Positions 1 through 10,573 of a stretch of DNA of 64,000 nucleotides are shown one piece after another (the first letter of the stretch is position 1; every line of letters starts with the position of its first letter). Under the pieces are notes generated by a model. It did no database searches. It saw only the letters and a program-made list of their open reading frames with translations, and was not told the DNA's origin. A program made the position numbers and the translations under genes. The DNA comes from Cliona cf. orientalis (Eukaryota; Porifera; Demospongiae; Clionaida; Clionaidae): NCBI GenBank assembly GCA_963930775.1, contig OZ005703.1, positions 3,472,001-3,536,000 of the forward strand. The letters are read 5' to 3'.

Positions 1-134
1 GGGATCACCACAAACATAAATACTCTAGCTAACACACAATGTTGAAAGATGATTCTATAATGTTCCTGCCAGTACAATATCCAAAATTACTCCCTTTGTC
101 TACTCTTGACATCCATCGTGTGTATGTACTGCAG

Positions 135-1377
135 GACACAGTACAGGGAGTTCACCAATGATGCCATGGCCATGCATACATTGAGATCAACTCTCATGGC
201 ACAGTGGATTGGAGCACCATCACAGAAAGTGATTGTGGACTACCTTGACAATCCACACTTTCAAAACTGGGACATAGCTGTGTTTGACTTCATACTGGAG
301 ATGAGTGGTATGTATCTGGCTGACAAGTGGGGAGTGGTTGTTGTCTTCAACTCTGTCACTCTCTCCTTCACTCCAATGCTGCTTCCTTCTTGGCCTTTTC
401 CAGTCCTTGGATCTCAATTTTCGGACAATCTGACATTCACTCAGAGACTTATTAATACGTTGATGTTGCCATTTGTTCATGCCGTCAAATTAACGGTTGT
501 ACTGCGAAATGTTCATGTGATGGGTAGCAGAAAATGCCCACCTGTTTCTAAGGTTCTCTTCAATGGAGCTGCTGTAGGACATCCCCTGCTCATTAATTCA
601 ATCATTGGATTTGAATTTTCTCGCAGTCGTCTGTCTGCAATGACACATTACACGGGACCACTTGTACAACTTAATATGACTTATTCTCCAGCTAAAGTTC
701 CACTGCCCATTGCAGCCTGGCTGGAATCGCAAAATGACTCCAATGGGGTCATCTTCATCAGCATGGGGAGCACTGCTCATCTGACCCATTCTATGGCATA
801 TTCAATCATTGAAAGCATACAGCAGACTAACTACAGTGCAATCTGGAGCCTAGGTGCAAGTGAGCAAAGCATTCTTGATGGAATTGAATTCAACGAGACC
901 CAAATCCTCACTGTAGGTTGGATGCCTCAGAAGAATGTGCTAAGTCATCCACTGATTAAGATTGCCATACTGCACGGTGGTTTAGGTGGAATCCAGGAGG
1001 CACTGTCATCGAGAGTACCAATCATATGCTTGCCTCAGATGTTTGATCAATGGGACAATGCTGCTCGTATTGAGCATCATCACCTAGGTGTTGCAATCAA
1101 TCCCCAAAGTCTGTCCAAAAATAAGCTGGTTGTTGCGATTAATACAATCATGAACAACTACCCATCTTACAACATTGCAATTATCAAAGTGTACAAAATG
1201 TTTCTAGCTGCCCGAGGACTACAGAGAGCCTCTGAATTGATTGAATTTTATCAAGAAATAGGATACACAAACTTAAAATGTCTGTATCATGTACAGATGA
1301 ACATATCCAATTATAAGATGTTCTTATTAGTGATTGTCATCGTTATGCTCATGATAATATTTAAAAAATTGTCATAA
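135..1377 (+). CDS. UDP-glucuronosyltransferase, 3' part (upstream exons outside window)
   Basis: GT1-family glycosyltransferase that would transfer a sugar from a UDP-sugar to small lipophilic acceptors at the ER membrane. The C-terminal sugar-nucleotide domain is clear: VIFISMGS opens it, and the UGT signature region runs from GWMPQKNVLSHP through LHGGLGGIQEAL to PQMFDQWDNAA. A hydrophobic segment near the C-terminus followed by KK (FKKLS) fits a single ER membrane anchor with a short cytosolic tail. Roughly the first 90 residues of a normal ~530-residue UGT, including the catalytic-His region, are missing. A splice acceptor at about 133-134 (tactgcag) suggests this is the last exon and that the N-terminal exons lie before the window. 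An ATG at 106 is open in frame but is probably intronic. It converges on the next gene, with stops 22 bp apart. Confidence 0.9.
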
Positions 1378-1399
1378 ATAATGATCTAAAATGCATTTC

Positions 1400-4300
1400 T
1401 TACTGTAATAATTCACTAGTATCCATATCAGTCTCACTATCATCGTTTTCCTCTTCTGACTCCTTGAATGCACTCTCGTTCGGTTTCAAACCCAGCTTTC
1501 TATACATGAATACGATTCCAATCAAGAATGGTAGATGGGTTGCCAACAGCACAATCATTGCTGCAAAAGTCCTTTTCATTAGACCTTCATAAGCTGCATC
1601 CACTATGAAAACATAATTAAATTAGTTAGTTGTGTATATACATTATACCGATGACTTACACCATAAAGGGCTGATGCTCCTCCCTATTGCTGTGAGAGCC
1701 ACTATGATTCCCATTACCAGTCCCTGCAGAGAACAGGATGCCAACATGTACAAGTTGGAATGTAATTAGGTAGAGTAAACATGCATGGCCTCTACAATAA
1801 GATTATGGATGAGGATGCCTGCACGCATACATATACCCAATATGTAAGACCAGTGCTAACTGCTGGTTCCACTTCATTTTTGCTTTCATCCATTCCCTGA
1901 AGTTCACACTTGTATGGGTCTCCAAATTGTATGAACAAATTGGCAAGGACCAATTAATCATTTCAGGGAATTCGCTTCAAAGTTTATTGATATTGAGAAA
2001 CACTTGGTGTTCCTATGGTAACACTAGATCATCAAACTGGTTCCTAGAAGTAGGAGTTGGCTAATTTCCATGTCATGCTTCATTAGAACTAACCTGAGCT
2101 TCTTTGTGAACCCTATCGGATATCAGGGCTGCAACAGGTACCCAAGCTATGGGAATGGAAACCATGAGTAATGCAGCTCCAATGCAAAACTGAGCAAATG
2201 TGAGGGAGTGTTGCAGGCTTCGGCAGATAGGTGGACAATCACTGCAGTGCCTTTTGGTGATGATAGAGTTTGGGATCCAGTAACATTGATGACCATGAAC
2301 ATTTGTACTCTCACACTTATTTACAGCTATTTCGTACAAGTCAACTTCCAGCAGTTGTAATGCTTGTGAATGCACACTATATAGGCTCTCATTGACGGAT
2401 TCATTCATGAATGTTTCTTGATAGATGGTTATACACAAAGAGTATAGTGGCAGCTTGCACAGAAATTGACCTATACCATAATCCTTGGAGTTATTGGCTA
2501 TTGTGATGTTGTTTCTTTCTTGTATGCACCAGTTTGTATCTAAGGCATAACGCAGACATTGATCAAATGCGTCGGTGCAGTGTTCTCTGCTGCAGGTGTC
2601 CACCTCTCTGCAAGTCAATCCATCAGCATTAACTGGCTCCTGATGCAGAGTAACTTGAATGCTTGCATAAGTAGTGGAATCAAGTTTGTTTTGATAAGGG
2701 TCTCCACATTTCATGTCTCTCTTGTTTGGATATTGGGTTTTTGTGAAAGTGTTTGTTGATTCTAAATCTCTATAGTGCGACACTATGTTGGGGTGGTGGA
2801 AAGGGCTACGTTCTGTGCAAGGGTCGTAAGGAATTGACTGCCAGTCAGCCATCAATATGCAGCTCATAACTGTCATTACTAGTCCAATGATTGCAATAAT
2901 TCTGCTATTGAATCTCAGGTACTGAAATACCAACCTGTAGTGGGATCACGGTTTCATTTCAAGTGAAATGATGTGTGAAAAATTCATATGCTTGTGATAA
3001 ATTTTTTAGGAATAGTCACCTAATTGCCACTATAATTATTAACGTGGCATGCATGGATTCTAGGATTATTCATGCACATCACTATCTATGGACCACAAAA
3101 TCATGCAGGGGTTGGTTGATCATCAAAATGTTTTACATTAGATCCCAGTTGTAACAAATATTATGATATGCAGGAACCATATGAACTTGTAAAAAATTTC
3201 CATATAAACTCATAAAATGTTGCCTATGATTAGGATTGTTGCTAGGCTGCAGTTTATATGTCAAGTTTATGGATATGTTGCTAGGAACTAACACTGTTTA
3301 GTCGGTTTCTGTATGGTTTAGAAGATCACAGGGCTCTGTAGAACCCTCACTTTGCTCAGGATTCTACATAGAGCCCTTCGGTCTTCTAAATCACATAGAA
3401 ACCTAAACAGTATCTAACTATATTATTAATTTTAATATGTGACATACAATAATAAAATAATATGTTCATGCATCACTCACAATAAAACTGTTCCTGATGT
3501 TTGTGCTATTACCAATCCAAAGAAGAAGTATGAGCTGTCTCTCTCAGTGAGTCCAAAGTAGTCACTTAGGACAGGGTTATAGATAGTCTCATACGCACCA
3601 AATCTGAAACTAAGTACACCTCGGCACAGAATGAGGAAACACAATATGTAGGTTTCTGTTAAGGTTATGACACTGACAATCAGTGATGTGCAAACACAAT
3701 AATAATAGTACCGGTAGTTGTACATTTGAGGATATAAATATTTCAATCACACCTATGCTTGGATTACGAAGTTGTGATTGACACAATTGGCATCTTTTAG
3801 CAGTTTTGAAGGTGCTTTCTCCACGAAATAATAGGATTTGTAAAACCATGAATAATACCCCAAATGCCACATTGTACCAAGCAATTGACCTGAATTGGTC
3901 GATTTGAAATTGTGCAAAAACAGCAGCAGCACCTAATTGAAGAAGATGTACAGTATGAGGTTAAGAACATTAATTAACATTATTACCTGGCCCAAGAAAA
4001 TATCCAATGTTAACACCAATGTTGTGCAGAGCAAAGAGGTTATTCCTAACCGCCTCACTGGACTCAACTGACTTTCCAAGCTCTTTCATTGCTGCTTGGT
4101 AGTCAATGCTACTCTCAGCAAAGTAAGAGAGTGCTAATGTTAATTCTGCCCCAATAAAGAATCCAGAGAGCAGTTTAGACGTCATAATCAGCCACCCTTC
4201 ATTACTGACAGCATAGACAACATAGCCAACAGTATGAAGCACCAGGCTGACCAGAACAAGGTACCAGTATGGAATAAACTTCACCAGACACCCCGTCCCA

Positions 4301-5687
4301 AATCCTCCAATTAGAGCACCCACATTGAAGAGAGTGATGACCCATGAGTAAAAAGTTTCTGTTTGTCCAAGACCTGGCTCTATCTATAAAAGAAATAGTG
4401 TTATATATAGCAATGTCTTGGTTTTCATGCTCTAGCTACGGAATTGTGAAACTGGAAACGATTGGAATATCTCAAACCTCATGCATTCTTGGCAGTAATC
4501 ACTATAATATCTATTTTTTTAAAACAATCCTAAATCTCGATTCCTTTCCGTAGCATCTAGCTATGTAATTAATTTCATGTTTTCAATGGTCAGGGCTATT
4601 AGCTGTTCTTTCAGATTGCTGGTGGCAGCTTCTGTGGCTCTAAACTATATAGCTATAGAGCTGTTGCCATGATAGCTTCCCGCTACCAATGCTGCTACGG
4701 TATCATCATCCAGTGGGGGGTGCATGGGAGGGGGAGAAGCAAACACCCAGCTTCTCCACCCCCCCCCCCCCCCCCCCCCCCCCCCAAAAAAAAAGAGAAA
4801 GAAAAAAGGGAAAGGAAGGAGAGAGAGAGAAAGAGAAAGATAGAGAGAGGAGGTGGGGGAAGGGGAATAGCTATGTTAGCTATTTTTTTGCGTTACGGTG
4901 CAATTGATCAGTAATCCCTTATAGTTAATATGCAGATAAAACCATGTAATACCTCAGTAACATCCAAAAACACATCTTAATCAGGGTTTCATCTAGCAAC
5001 AAAAATTTGGGGTGGAAGTGCGATAAATGAGTGGGCGTATTTAGCATACCAAGTTCTTGGGAGGAGAATTCTTTAATTCCTCCAGATGGTTTCGGGTAGT
5101 TTTTGATCAAAAACAAATGCTAATGATTTGATTTGATGACTTATTGTGATATTTTGATGCTTAATTTAATTAAAGTCAAATTCTTAGGGGGGGAAGCTAG
5201 AGAGTTTGGGGGGGAAGCTTCCCCCCTGTTCCCCCCACTGGATGAAACCCTGTTAATCCATATTAATGGTTGGGGGAGGAGGGGACATGGTGCGTGTAAC
5301 TGCCATGCCCACTTCTCCCCCAAATATTTTTTCTGGATGAAATCCTGCAATGCAAATAAGATTGTGCACACATAGTTATTGTGGTACCTTCTCAAAGAGT
5401 GTATCATTGAAACTACCGATCCTAGGATTGGTCATAAATTGATGAAATGATGAAGAGATGGCAGTGTAACTGATGGCATATAAGGATCCAATGATAATCA
5501 GGAATAGCCAATTCAATCGGAGTCTCCAAATTTCTTGCCGTGGATCTACAATAATAATTGTTTGTATAATTGAACACACATTTAAAAATACAGTGAAGCT
5601 CCACTATAGTATAGGTTGTGACTTACTTGATTTAGAATCCTTTTGTGTGTAACTAGTAGGACAATGACAGCACATTGATTTCATCAT
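1400..5687 (-). CDS. MFSD8 (CLN7)-like major facilitator transporter, 8 exons
   Basis: Exons in transcript order: 5627..5687, 5388..5545, 4383..3987, 3932..3753, 3655..3481, 2934..2094, 1723..1660, 1602..1400 (minus strand, high to low). All joins are GT-AG and in phase and give 692 residues. The start ATG at 5687 has an in-frame stop upstream. About 12 membrane segments can be read. A very large loop of about 190 residues, rich in Cys and with at least four N-glycosylation sequons (NIT, NNS, NES twice), lies between TM9 and TM10 in exon 6. Human MFSD8, a lysosomal chloride channel/transporter-like protein of 518 residues, also has its glycosylated lumenal loop between TM9 and TM10, which is why I favour that subfamily. 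The assignment is by topology; the substrate is unknown. The start lies 479 bp from the divergent beta-hydroxylase gene. Confidence 0.82.
3120..3420. repeat. Repeat family I, copy 1 (hairpin-ended), in MFSD8-like intron
   Basis: This matches 51325..51672 over most of its length. The right-hand ~130 bp is an inverted repeat around the stretch reading gtagaaccctcacttt, with arms ending gtttct / agaaac. It is a non-autonomous element with no coding capacity seen. Confidence 0.65.
4759..4862. repeat. Poly-C tract followed by A/G-rich low-complexity tract
   Basis: A run of about 27 C is followed by As and a purine tract of GA/GAGAA repeats inside an intron of the MFSD8-like gene. Proline-rich reading frames across it are artefacts of the poly-C. 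Confidence 0.9.
4982..5346. mobile_element. MITE family Q, ends CAGGGTTTCATC
   Basis: Imperfect terminal inverted repeats: CAGGGTTTCATCTAG at the left and the complement of CTGGATGAAATCCTG at the right. A further internal copy of the word lies around 5241-5252. A related piece is at 63832-63900. CAGGG ends resemble hAT-type elements, but no target duplication was resolved. Confidence 0.5.
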
Positions 5688-6166
5688 GTCTGTAGTATGA
5701 TAAAGTCAATTGTAGCTGCTGCATCTATATCATCATTGGATGCATAGCTACATGCCCACTGCCAGGATAGCCTTCAAGCTTCACAGCAGGTGATGAGATA
5801 CTAGAGTTCTCCCTTATTATCACTCTTCCATGTTTACAAATCAGTAGCTATGAAATCGTGACAAATTAAACCTCGAATATTTATTACAAAATCTATGCTT
5901 ACGTTTTAAGTTATGATCATGCAGCTACCTACATGCCTCTTGGTACTTACTTTAATACATGCACAAAATTACCTTGCTCTGAATAGTTGCACACGGTCCG
6001 ACTATCTGGTGTTAGTTCAGTCTGCGAGCCAACGCCAATTTACAGTGTTTTTTGCAGTTAAGCCGGAAATAGCTGTACTCTGGTGACGTTGGCAGGATTG
6101 ACCATAAATACATGCACCAGCTAGGTCCTGCATTGCAAACCGCGAATCAGTTCTGCGATTGCAAAA
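5688..6166. promoter_or_regulatory. Divergent intergenic region between MFSD8-like and beta-hydroxylase-like genes
   Basis: 479 bp separate the two start codons on opposite strands. This region must hold both promoters and 5' UTRs. No TATA box or other element could be assigned with confidence. Confidence 0.5.
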
Positions 6167-7420
6167 ATGAAACTATACTTTCTACTGATAGCTGTGGCTT
6201 GCAATGTCGGGACATTCGCCAACCATTCCCTCTGTCCTTGCAATAAGTTCATTCAGCCGCCAACAGAGCTAGCTACGAAGCCCGAACTTTATCGAATTGC
6301 AGTTGGAGGGTTGGATGATTTCATTTTGAGGTACGGGGATGATCCGTGCCACGAGCTGCGCTCCTATTGCGCCAATCAGCTAAGTAAGCATTGGTGTTTC
6401 AGCAAATTGTATTCAGAACTTCTGCGAGAAATTTTGCATTTTTCAAGTGACCTGCAATTTCTGAACACAGACGCTAGATTGTTTATGAGATGCGCGTCCA
6501 CACGTGCACTTGTCATAGACAACACAACCTTAGCGTCGCCAATGATGGATAAATATTCTTTGGATCACATTAAGTTGCAGGAGGAATTACTCCAGCTTCT
6601 CTGTGTAAATCATGAAGGTGATGATCTTGAAAGCAAAATAAAGCTCTTTGATATGCGAAGAAATGAGGTAAGAATGATGCCACAAGAAAAGTTAAATCTC
6701 TTTCAAAAAGCAATTCTTATTCAGCCGAATAGTACTTACGTAATTAGCCAGTTAGGTTTGGCATTATCAGCTGTAGGAGAAGATGACCTAGCAAAGGTAC
6801 TGTTCGAAAATGCAGTTGAACGTGGACTTTGGCCTAATATTCTTCAAAGACCGGAATTTACATTTGTTCCTGGGCTGTCATCAAAACCATGGCACGATAT
6901 TCAAGATTTCCCTTTTATGATTAAGTTAATGGAGCACTATGGTGTCATTCGAAATGAATTATTGCACAATTTAGTCGAAAGATCATATATATTTAATAAT
7001 GAGCAAGAAAATGCCAATGTTTTTATCGGTGGAGACTGGAAAGCATTACAACTCAAAACATCTCCTGGCTTCAATACTGGATACACAAAATATGCTGAGT
7101 ACTTTCCTAAGACAGTGAAGATACTCAAAGAATGCAATGAAGACTTCCTTCTTGTCAAATTCTCTGCAATCAAACCTGGAACCCACATTGAACCACACAC
7201 TGGGCCATCAAATGAGAGACTGAGATCTCATTTAACCCTTATCCACACTGGAGGGGCTAGAATTCGAGTAGGATCAGAGTGGAGAACATGGAAAGAAGGA
7301 GAAGGCATGATACTAGACAGCTCCTGGGAACATGAAGTAATACATGAAGGAAGAGATATCAGGGTTGTTTTAATATTGGATATTTGGCATCCAGATTACC
7401 AGCCCTCATTTAGAAAGTAG
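6167..7420 (+). CDS. Aspartyl/asparaginyl beta-hydroxylase-like protein, secreted/ER, intronless
   Basis: A Fe(II)/2-oxoglutarate dioxygenase of the ASPH family (Asp_Arg_Hydrox domain), which hydroxylates Asp/Asn side chains in EGF-like domains in the ER lumen. The 417-residue protein starts with a hydrophobic signal peptide (residues 1 to about 18). A TPR-like helical stretch lies around residues 175-225 (FQKAILIQPNS, LGLALSAVGEDDLA), as in ASPH. The C-terminal catalytic domain contains GTHIEPHTGPSNERLRSHL and SSWEHEV, then DIRVVLILDIWHPD. By comparison with human ASPH, H344 and H389 are the iron ligands and R399 should bind 2-oxoglutarate. As in ASPH, the usual acidic ligand is absent. One uninterrupted exon is unusual beside its multi-exon neighbours and may reflect an ancient retrocopy. 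Unlike full-length ASPH it has no N-terminal cytosolic and transmembrane module. Confidence 0.88.
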   Translation: MKLYFLLIAVACNVGTFANHSLCPCNKFIQPPTELATKPELYRIAVGGLDDFILRYGDDPCHELRSYCANQLSKHWCFSKLYSELLREILHFSSDLQFLNTDARLFMRCASTRALVIDNTTLASPMMDKYSLDHIKLQEELLQLLCVNHEGDDLESKIKLFDMRRNEVRMMPQEKLNLFQKAILIQPNSTYVISQLGLALSAVGEDDLAKVLFENAVERGLWPNILQRPEFTFVPGLSSKPWHDIQDFPFMIKLMEHYGVIRNELLHNLVERSYIFNNEQENANVFIGGDWKALQLKTSPGFNTGYTKYAEYFPKTVKILKECNEDFLLVKFSAIKPGTHIEPHTGPSNERLRSHLTLIHTGGARIRVGSEWRTWKEGEGMILDSSWEHEVIHEGRDIRVVLILDIWHPDYQPSFRK

Positions 7421-7836
7421 CCACACTATCCCCCCCTCAAAATTTTGATACATTTCAGTTCTGATTAACATCGTCAACATTAATTGCCATAAATATGCGC
7501 ATGCGCAACACAAATGTGTTTACCCCCGCGCATGCGCAACAACAATTACTATATCGTGCACCGTTCCCATTAATAGCTACAGGAATTCGTAACAGCGCTG
7601 TCAAAAGCAACTGTATATTATGTGAGATCCATGCGAATAACATACAAGTTCTGCTTACTCGAGTGTCCAAGTTAGGAACTATAAACAATCTGGAATGAAT
7701 GATTTGTAGCACTCAAAACCTACATGTATACATTATAATTTATATACCAGTTATAACGTAGCAGTATATACAATGATAATACTTTTATCATTATAGGCGA
7801 TCAACTGATAATAATTATTGTTGAGACAACGAGAAT
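7421..7836. other. Intergenic region between convergent genes
   Basis: 416 bp between the stops of the beta-hydroxylase-like gene and HDDC3. It contains two close copies of the word gcgcatgcgcaacac / gcgcatgcgcaacaa (about 7496-7542) and otherwise AT-rich sequence. No gene is seen. Confidence 0.6.
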
Positions 7837-10366
7837 TTATTCACTAGGCTCTCTGCTGTTGAGTGAGATGCCTTGAGCAGTAAGAACCTCTTCTAGCTTG
7901 TCTTCAAGTGCTTTGTTAGCCCCCCGCATACCCTGGATGACCTTTGCACTCCACTCAAAGTATTCACCGACTCTCTCTTTGCTCCATCCTAAAGGTACAG
8001 TCTCACTGAGGTCTCTCAGATTGTACAATTTATCACCATACGACACCAGTCGTGCTTTGTGACTCTTCTTTGGAGCATTAACAATCTGCATGGACATAAA
8101 TTTAATACCAACTCTCATGATATGTTTAACATTTGTTATGTGACGATTATATAAGTCTAAGGATGTCTAGCAGGATTCCATTCAGGAATTTTGGGAGATG
8201 CAAAAGTGATACTAATTATTGCTGAATTAAGGGGGGAGCAAGGACTACAGTAGTACTTCTATGAACACATTTATGAAGGCATGCACCTCTGCAGGAACTT
8301 CTTGGAGACTTAGCACCCAATTTAGAAAGCTACCCTGATTACATAATGGATCTGGTAACCTTTACCACCTTTAAAATAATATAGCATTGGTAAGAATAAT
8401 ATTACATTCTCCAGTGAAGTATATATTTCTTCTATAAAATAAAGTATATTCTTAGTAGCTCACACAAACACACCTGCAGTCGTTTTCTCTCCATCTTTGG
8501 CAGAGATTTATCATCTGATACATCGCGTACAATTTGACAAACTTCAGCTCCAAACTTGGCCTCTAATTCTTCAAAGGTAGTGTCAGTATCCTCAACTGTA
8601 TCATGTAGAACAGCAGCCTGAATCACGTAATGTACACACTCGTAAAGGTATAATAATATTATAATAATATAGTTCATGCCATAAGCACACGGTAAACGAA
8701 CGCTGAGCAGGGCAGATGGCTGATAGATTTGCATGTACATTCCAATTTGCCCACTGAGGCTCTCTCTGCTGTGTGTTTAACTTTCTAGGCATCATGTAGG
8801 TTCTTGATCCTTTACTTACTTGTATTCTGCTGTCCATAACTAAAGACTGCAGGCTTATCACCTCTACCACCACAATTGTCTTTGCGCTGCATGCACTTGA
8901 TCTTCGTGGACAATACCATGATACTGGGTATGCTCGTACTCCTGTACCCACTAATGAGCAAGGCTCCATTGAGGACCTAAATTTTCTCATAATTATCTCA
9001 TAGATTACACCATAATTATCTCATAACCAAATGCTACTGGGAATAATTATAATGAAAACTTACTACATTCCTCGTCCCTCATGAAAAGTATTACACCGCG
9101 CTACTGTATGCCGCCCACTATCAACCTCGGCACACCGACAAACTGCGCATGCTCCATATATTGAACACTACTGGGGCATGTGGCTTGAGCCGGTTGACCC
9201 GGATGTGACCTTCACCTGCCATGCGTTATATAGACTGAATAGGGAAATCCCCCTCGAATACAAACTTGCCAAAGAAAACGAACCGAGAGAATTACCATAT
9301 TATATCATCAATAGTCCATGATCTCTTCTACGCTAGGTTCGAATTCTGGGTCCCAACAACCTTTTATTCGAGCTAAAGATTTTGAAACAGTCTTCATAGC
9401 AATTACATCATAGGTTTCATCATAAATTTCATCATAATAATTTTCATCATAGGTTGGCCGAATTTTTTTTGTTAATTGGGACTCGGGATGTAATTAATTT
9501 TGTACTGGACTCCCAGGTCTATAGTGATAATACCATTGGCTATGACATTGTACACCTTGACTAGTGTCGTGTCCAGCCCCTTCTCATATCTCCCACGAGA
9601 AAGGTTCTGCATATCTGACGTGTCCCAGGGGATGTAGTCAATAATTGATCAATACTGATCAGTTATTGACTACATCCACTGGGACACGTCGATCAATACT
9701 GTTCAATTATTGACTACATCCACTGGGACACGTCAGATAAAGGTGTACATTGCCAATGGTACTGCCACTATAGACCTGGGAGTCCAGTACAAAAGTATCC
9801 TATGTGTGAAAAATGATTGAGTCATCATGTACCACATAGTGCAACCTAATTAATTTTGTACTAGACTCCCAGGTCTATAGTGGCGGTAGTGGTATGTACA
9901 CCTTGATAAGAAGTGTTGTGTCCAGCCCCTTCTCGTATCTCCCAGAGAAAGGTTCTGCATATCTGATGTCGTGTCCCAGTGGATGTAGTCAATAATTGGA
10001 CTGTGTGAAAAATGATTGAGTCGTCATGTACCACATACTGCAATCTGATTGGTGCCTGGAAATTCCTCAACTTATAATACAAACAGAATGTGCATGATAC
10101 CTTTCTGATACCAAGCATTACAAATACTAATAGGAACTAATACGGGAAGCGAAGAGTGATATCCCTCTTACTAATAGTAGGCTTACCTGTAAAACGGCAA
10201 TGTCTGTCACCCCGCCCTCTTTCCATAGGAGGTAAGCCACTCCAATTGGGTGATTTATGTAAGGCGTCTGATGCTCATCTTTTCGTCTTTGATCACGGTG
10301 TTTTCTTGCAGCAAAGTCCACTGCTTCCAATAACATACCGAGAAGTTCTTTTTCTGGTGACTCCAT
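7837..10366 (-). CDS. HDDC3: HDDC3 / MESH1, metazoan SpoT-type HD phosphohydrolase, 3 exons
   Basis: Exons 10187..10366, 8474..8617 and 7837..8085, all phase 0 with GT-AG junctions, give 190 residues (human HDDC3 has 179). This HD-domain enzyme is the animal counterpart of bacterial SpoT hydrolase. It removes pyrophosphate from ppGpp in vitro and acts as an NADPH phosphatase in the cytosol. The metal-binding HD motifs are visible: [20 protein letters not shown] in exon 1 and [19 protein letters not shown] in exon 2. The HDDC3-typical end DKLYNLRDL ... [17 protein letters not shown] is in exon 3. Intron 1 (8618..10186) carries two repeats (families J and K). The ATG lies 207 bp from the divergent hydrolase gene. 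Confidence 0.95.
8950..9490. repeat. Repeat family J, copy 1 (HDDC3 intron 1)
   Basis: Shares about 0.55 kb with 59345..59905. The inner unit 9066..9490 is bounded by CATTCCTCGTCCC and GGGACTCGGGATG, inverted and flanked by TA. Both copies carry a similar minus-strand reading frame beginning MKT and containing [11 protein letters not shown]. Confidence 0.65.
9498..9794. mobile_element. MITE family K, complete copy
   Basis: Terminal inverted repeats of about 28 bp beginning TTTTGTACTGGACTCCCAGG and ending with the complement. The interior repeats a segment around ATTATTGACTACATCCACTG in both orientations. A second, one-sided copy follows at 9852..10005. Confidence 0.8.
9852..10005. mobile_element. 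MITE family K, truncated second copy
   Basis: Matches the left ~150 bp of the element at 9498..9794 (TTTTGTACTAGACTCCCAGG onward to the GTGGATGTAGTCAATAATTG word). It lacks the right terminal repeat. Confidence 0.7.
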
Positions 10367-10573
10367 GATCGATTCAGTTCACACAAGCTAGCTGCGATTG
10401 CGAGAAAGGGGGCTGGGCACGAGACTAGATCCCACCCTCGAGGCGATCGCGAGGAGATTGCATTGAGCTGCGGCAGGAGGTGACCTTATAGCATTAATTT
10501 AATTTTATATTGATTATTTCTTAATAGATCTAATCACCTGATTGTACACACAGTGTCCCCAGCACAAAGAAAG
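10367..10573. promoter_or_regulatory. Bidirectional promoter region HDDC3 / alpha/beta-hydrolase
   Basis: Only 207 bp separate the two opposed start codons, so both promoters must lie here. The half nearer HDDC3 is G+C-rich (about 10390-10485), the other half AT-rich. Confidence 0.55.

Noticed and set aside
4669-4914. Proline/Lys-Arg-rich open frames
   Set aside because: Produced entirely by the poly-C and GA tracts in an intron.
9325-9350. GGTTCGAATTC in family J, resembling a Pol III B box
   Set aside because: The match is imperfect, no A box lies at the right distance, and no tRNA cloverleaf forms. The element has inverted ends and TA flanks, so a SINE origin is unlikely.
9630-9740. Repeated attgactacatccactggga units as a possible CRISPR-like or tandem array
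   Set aside because: They alternate in orientation within the inverted-repeat element K; no regular spacers.
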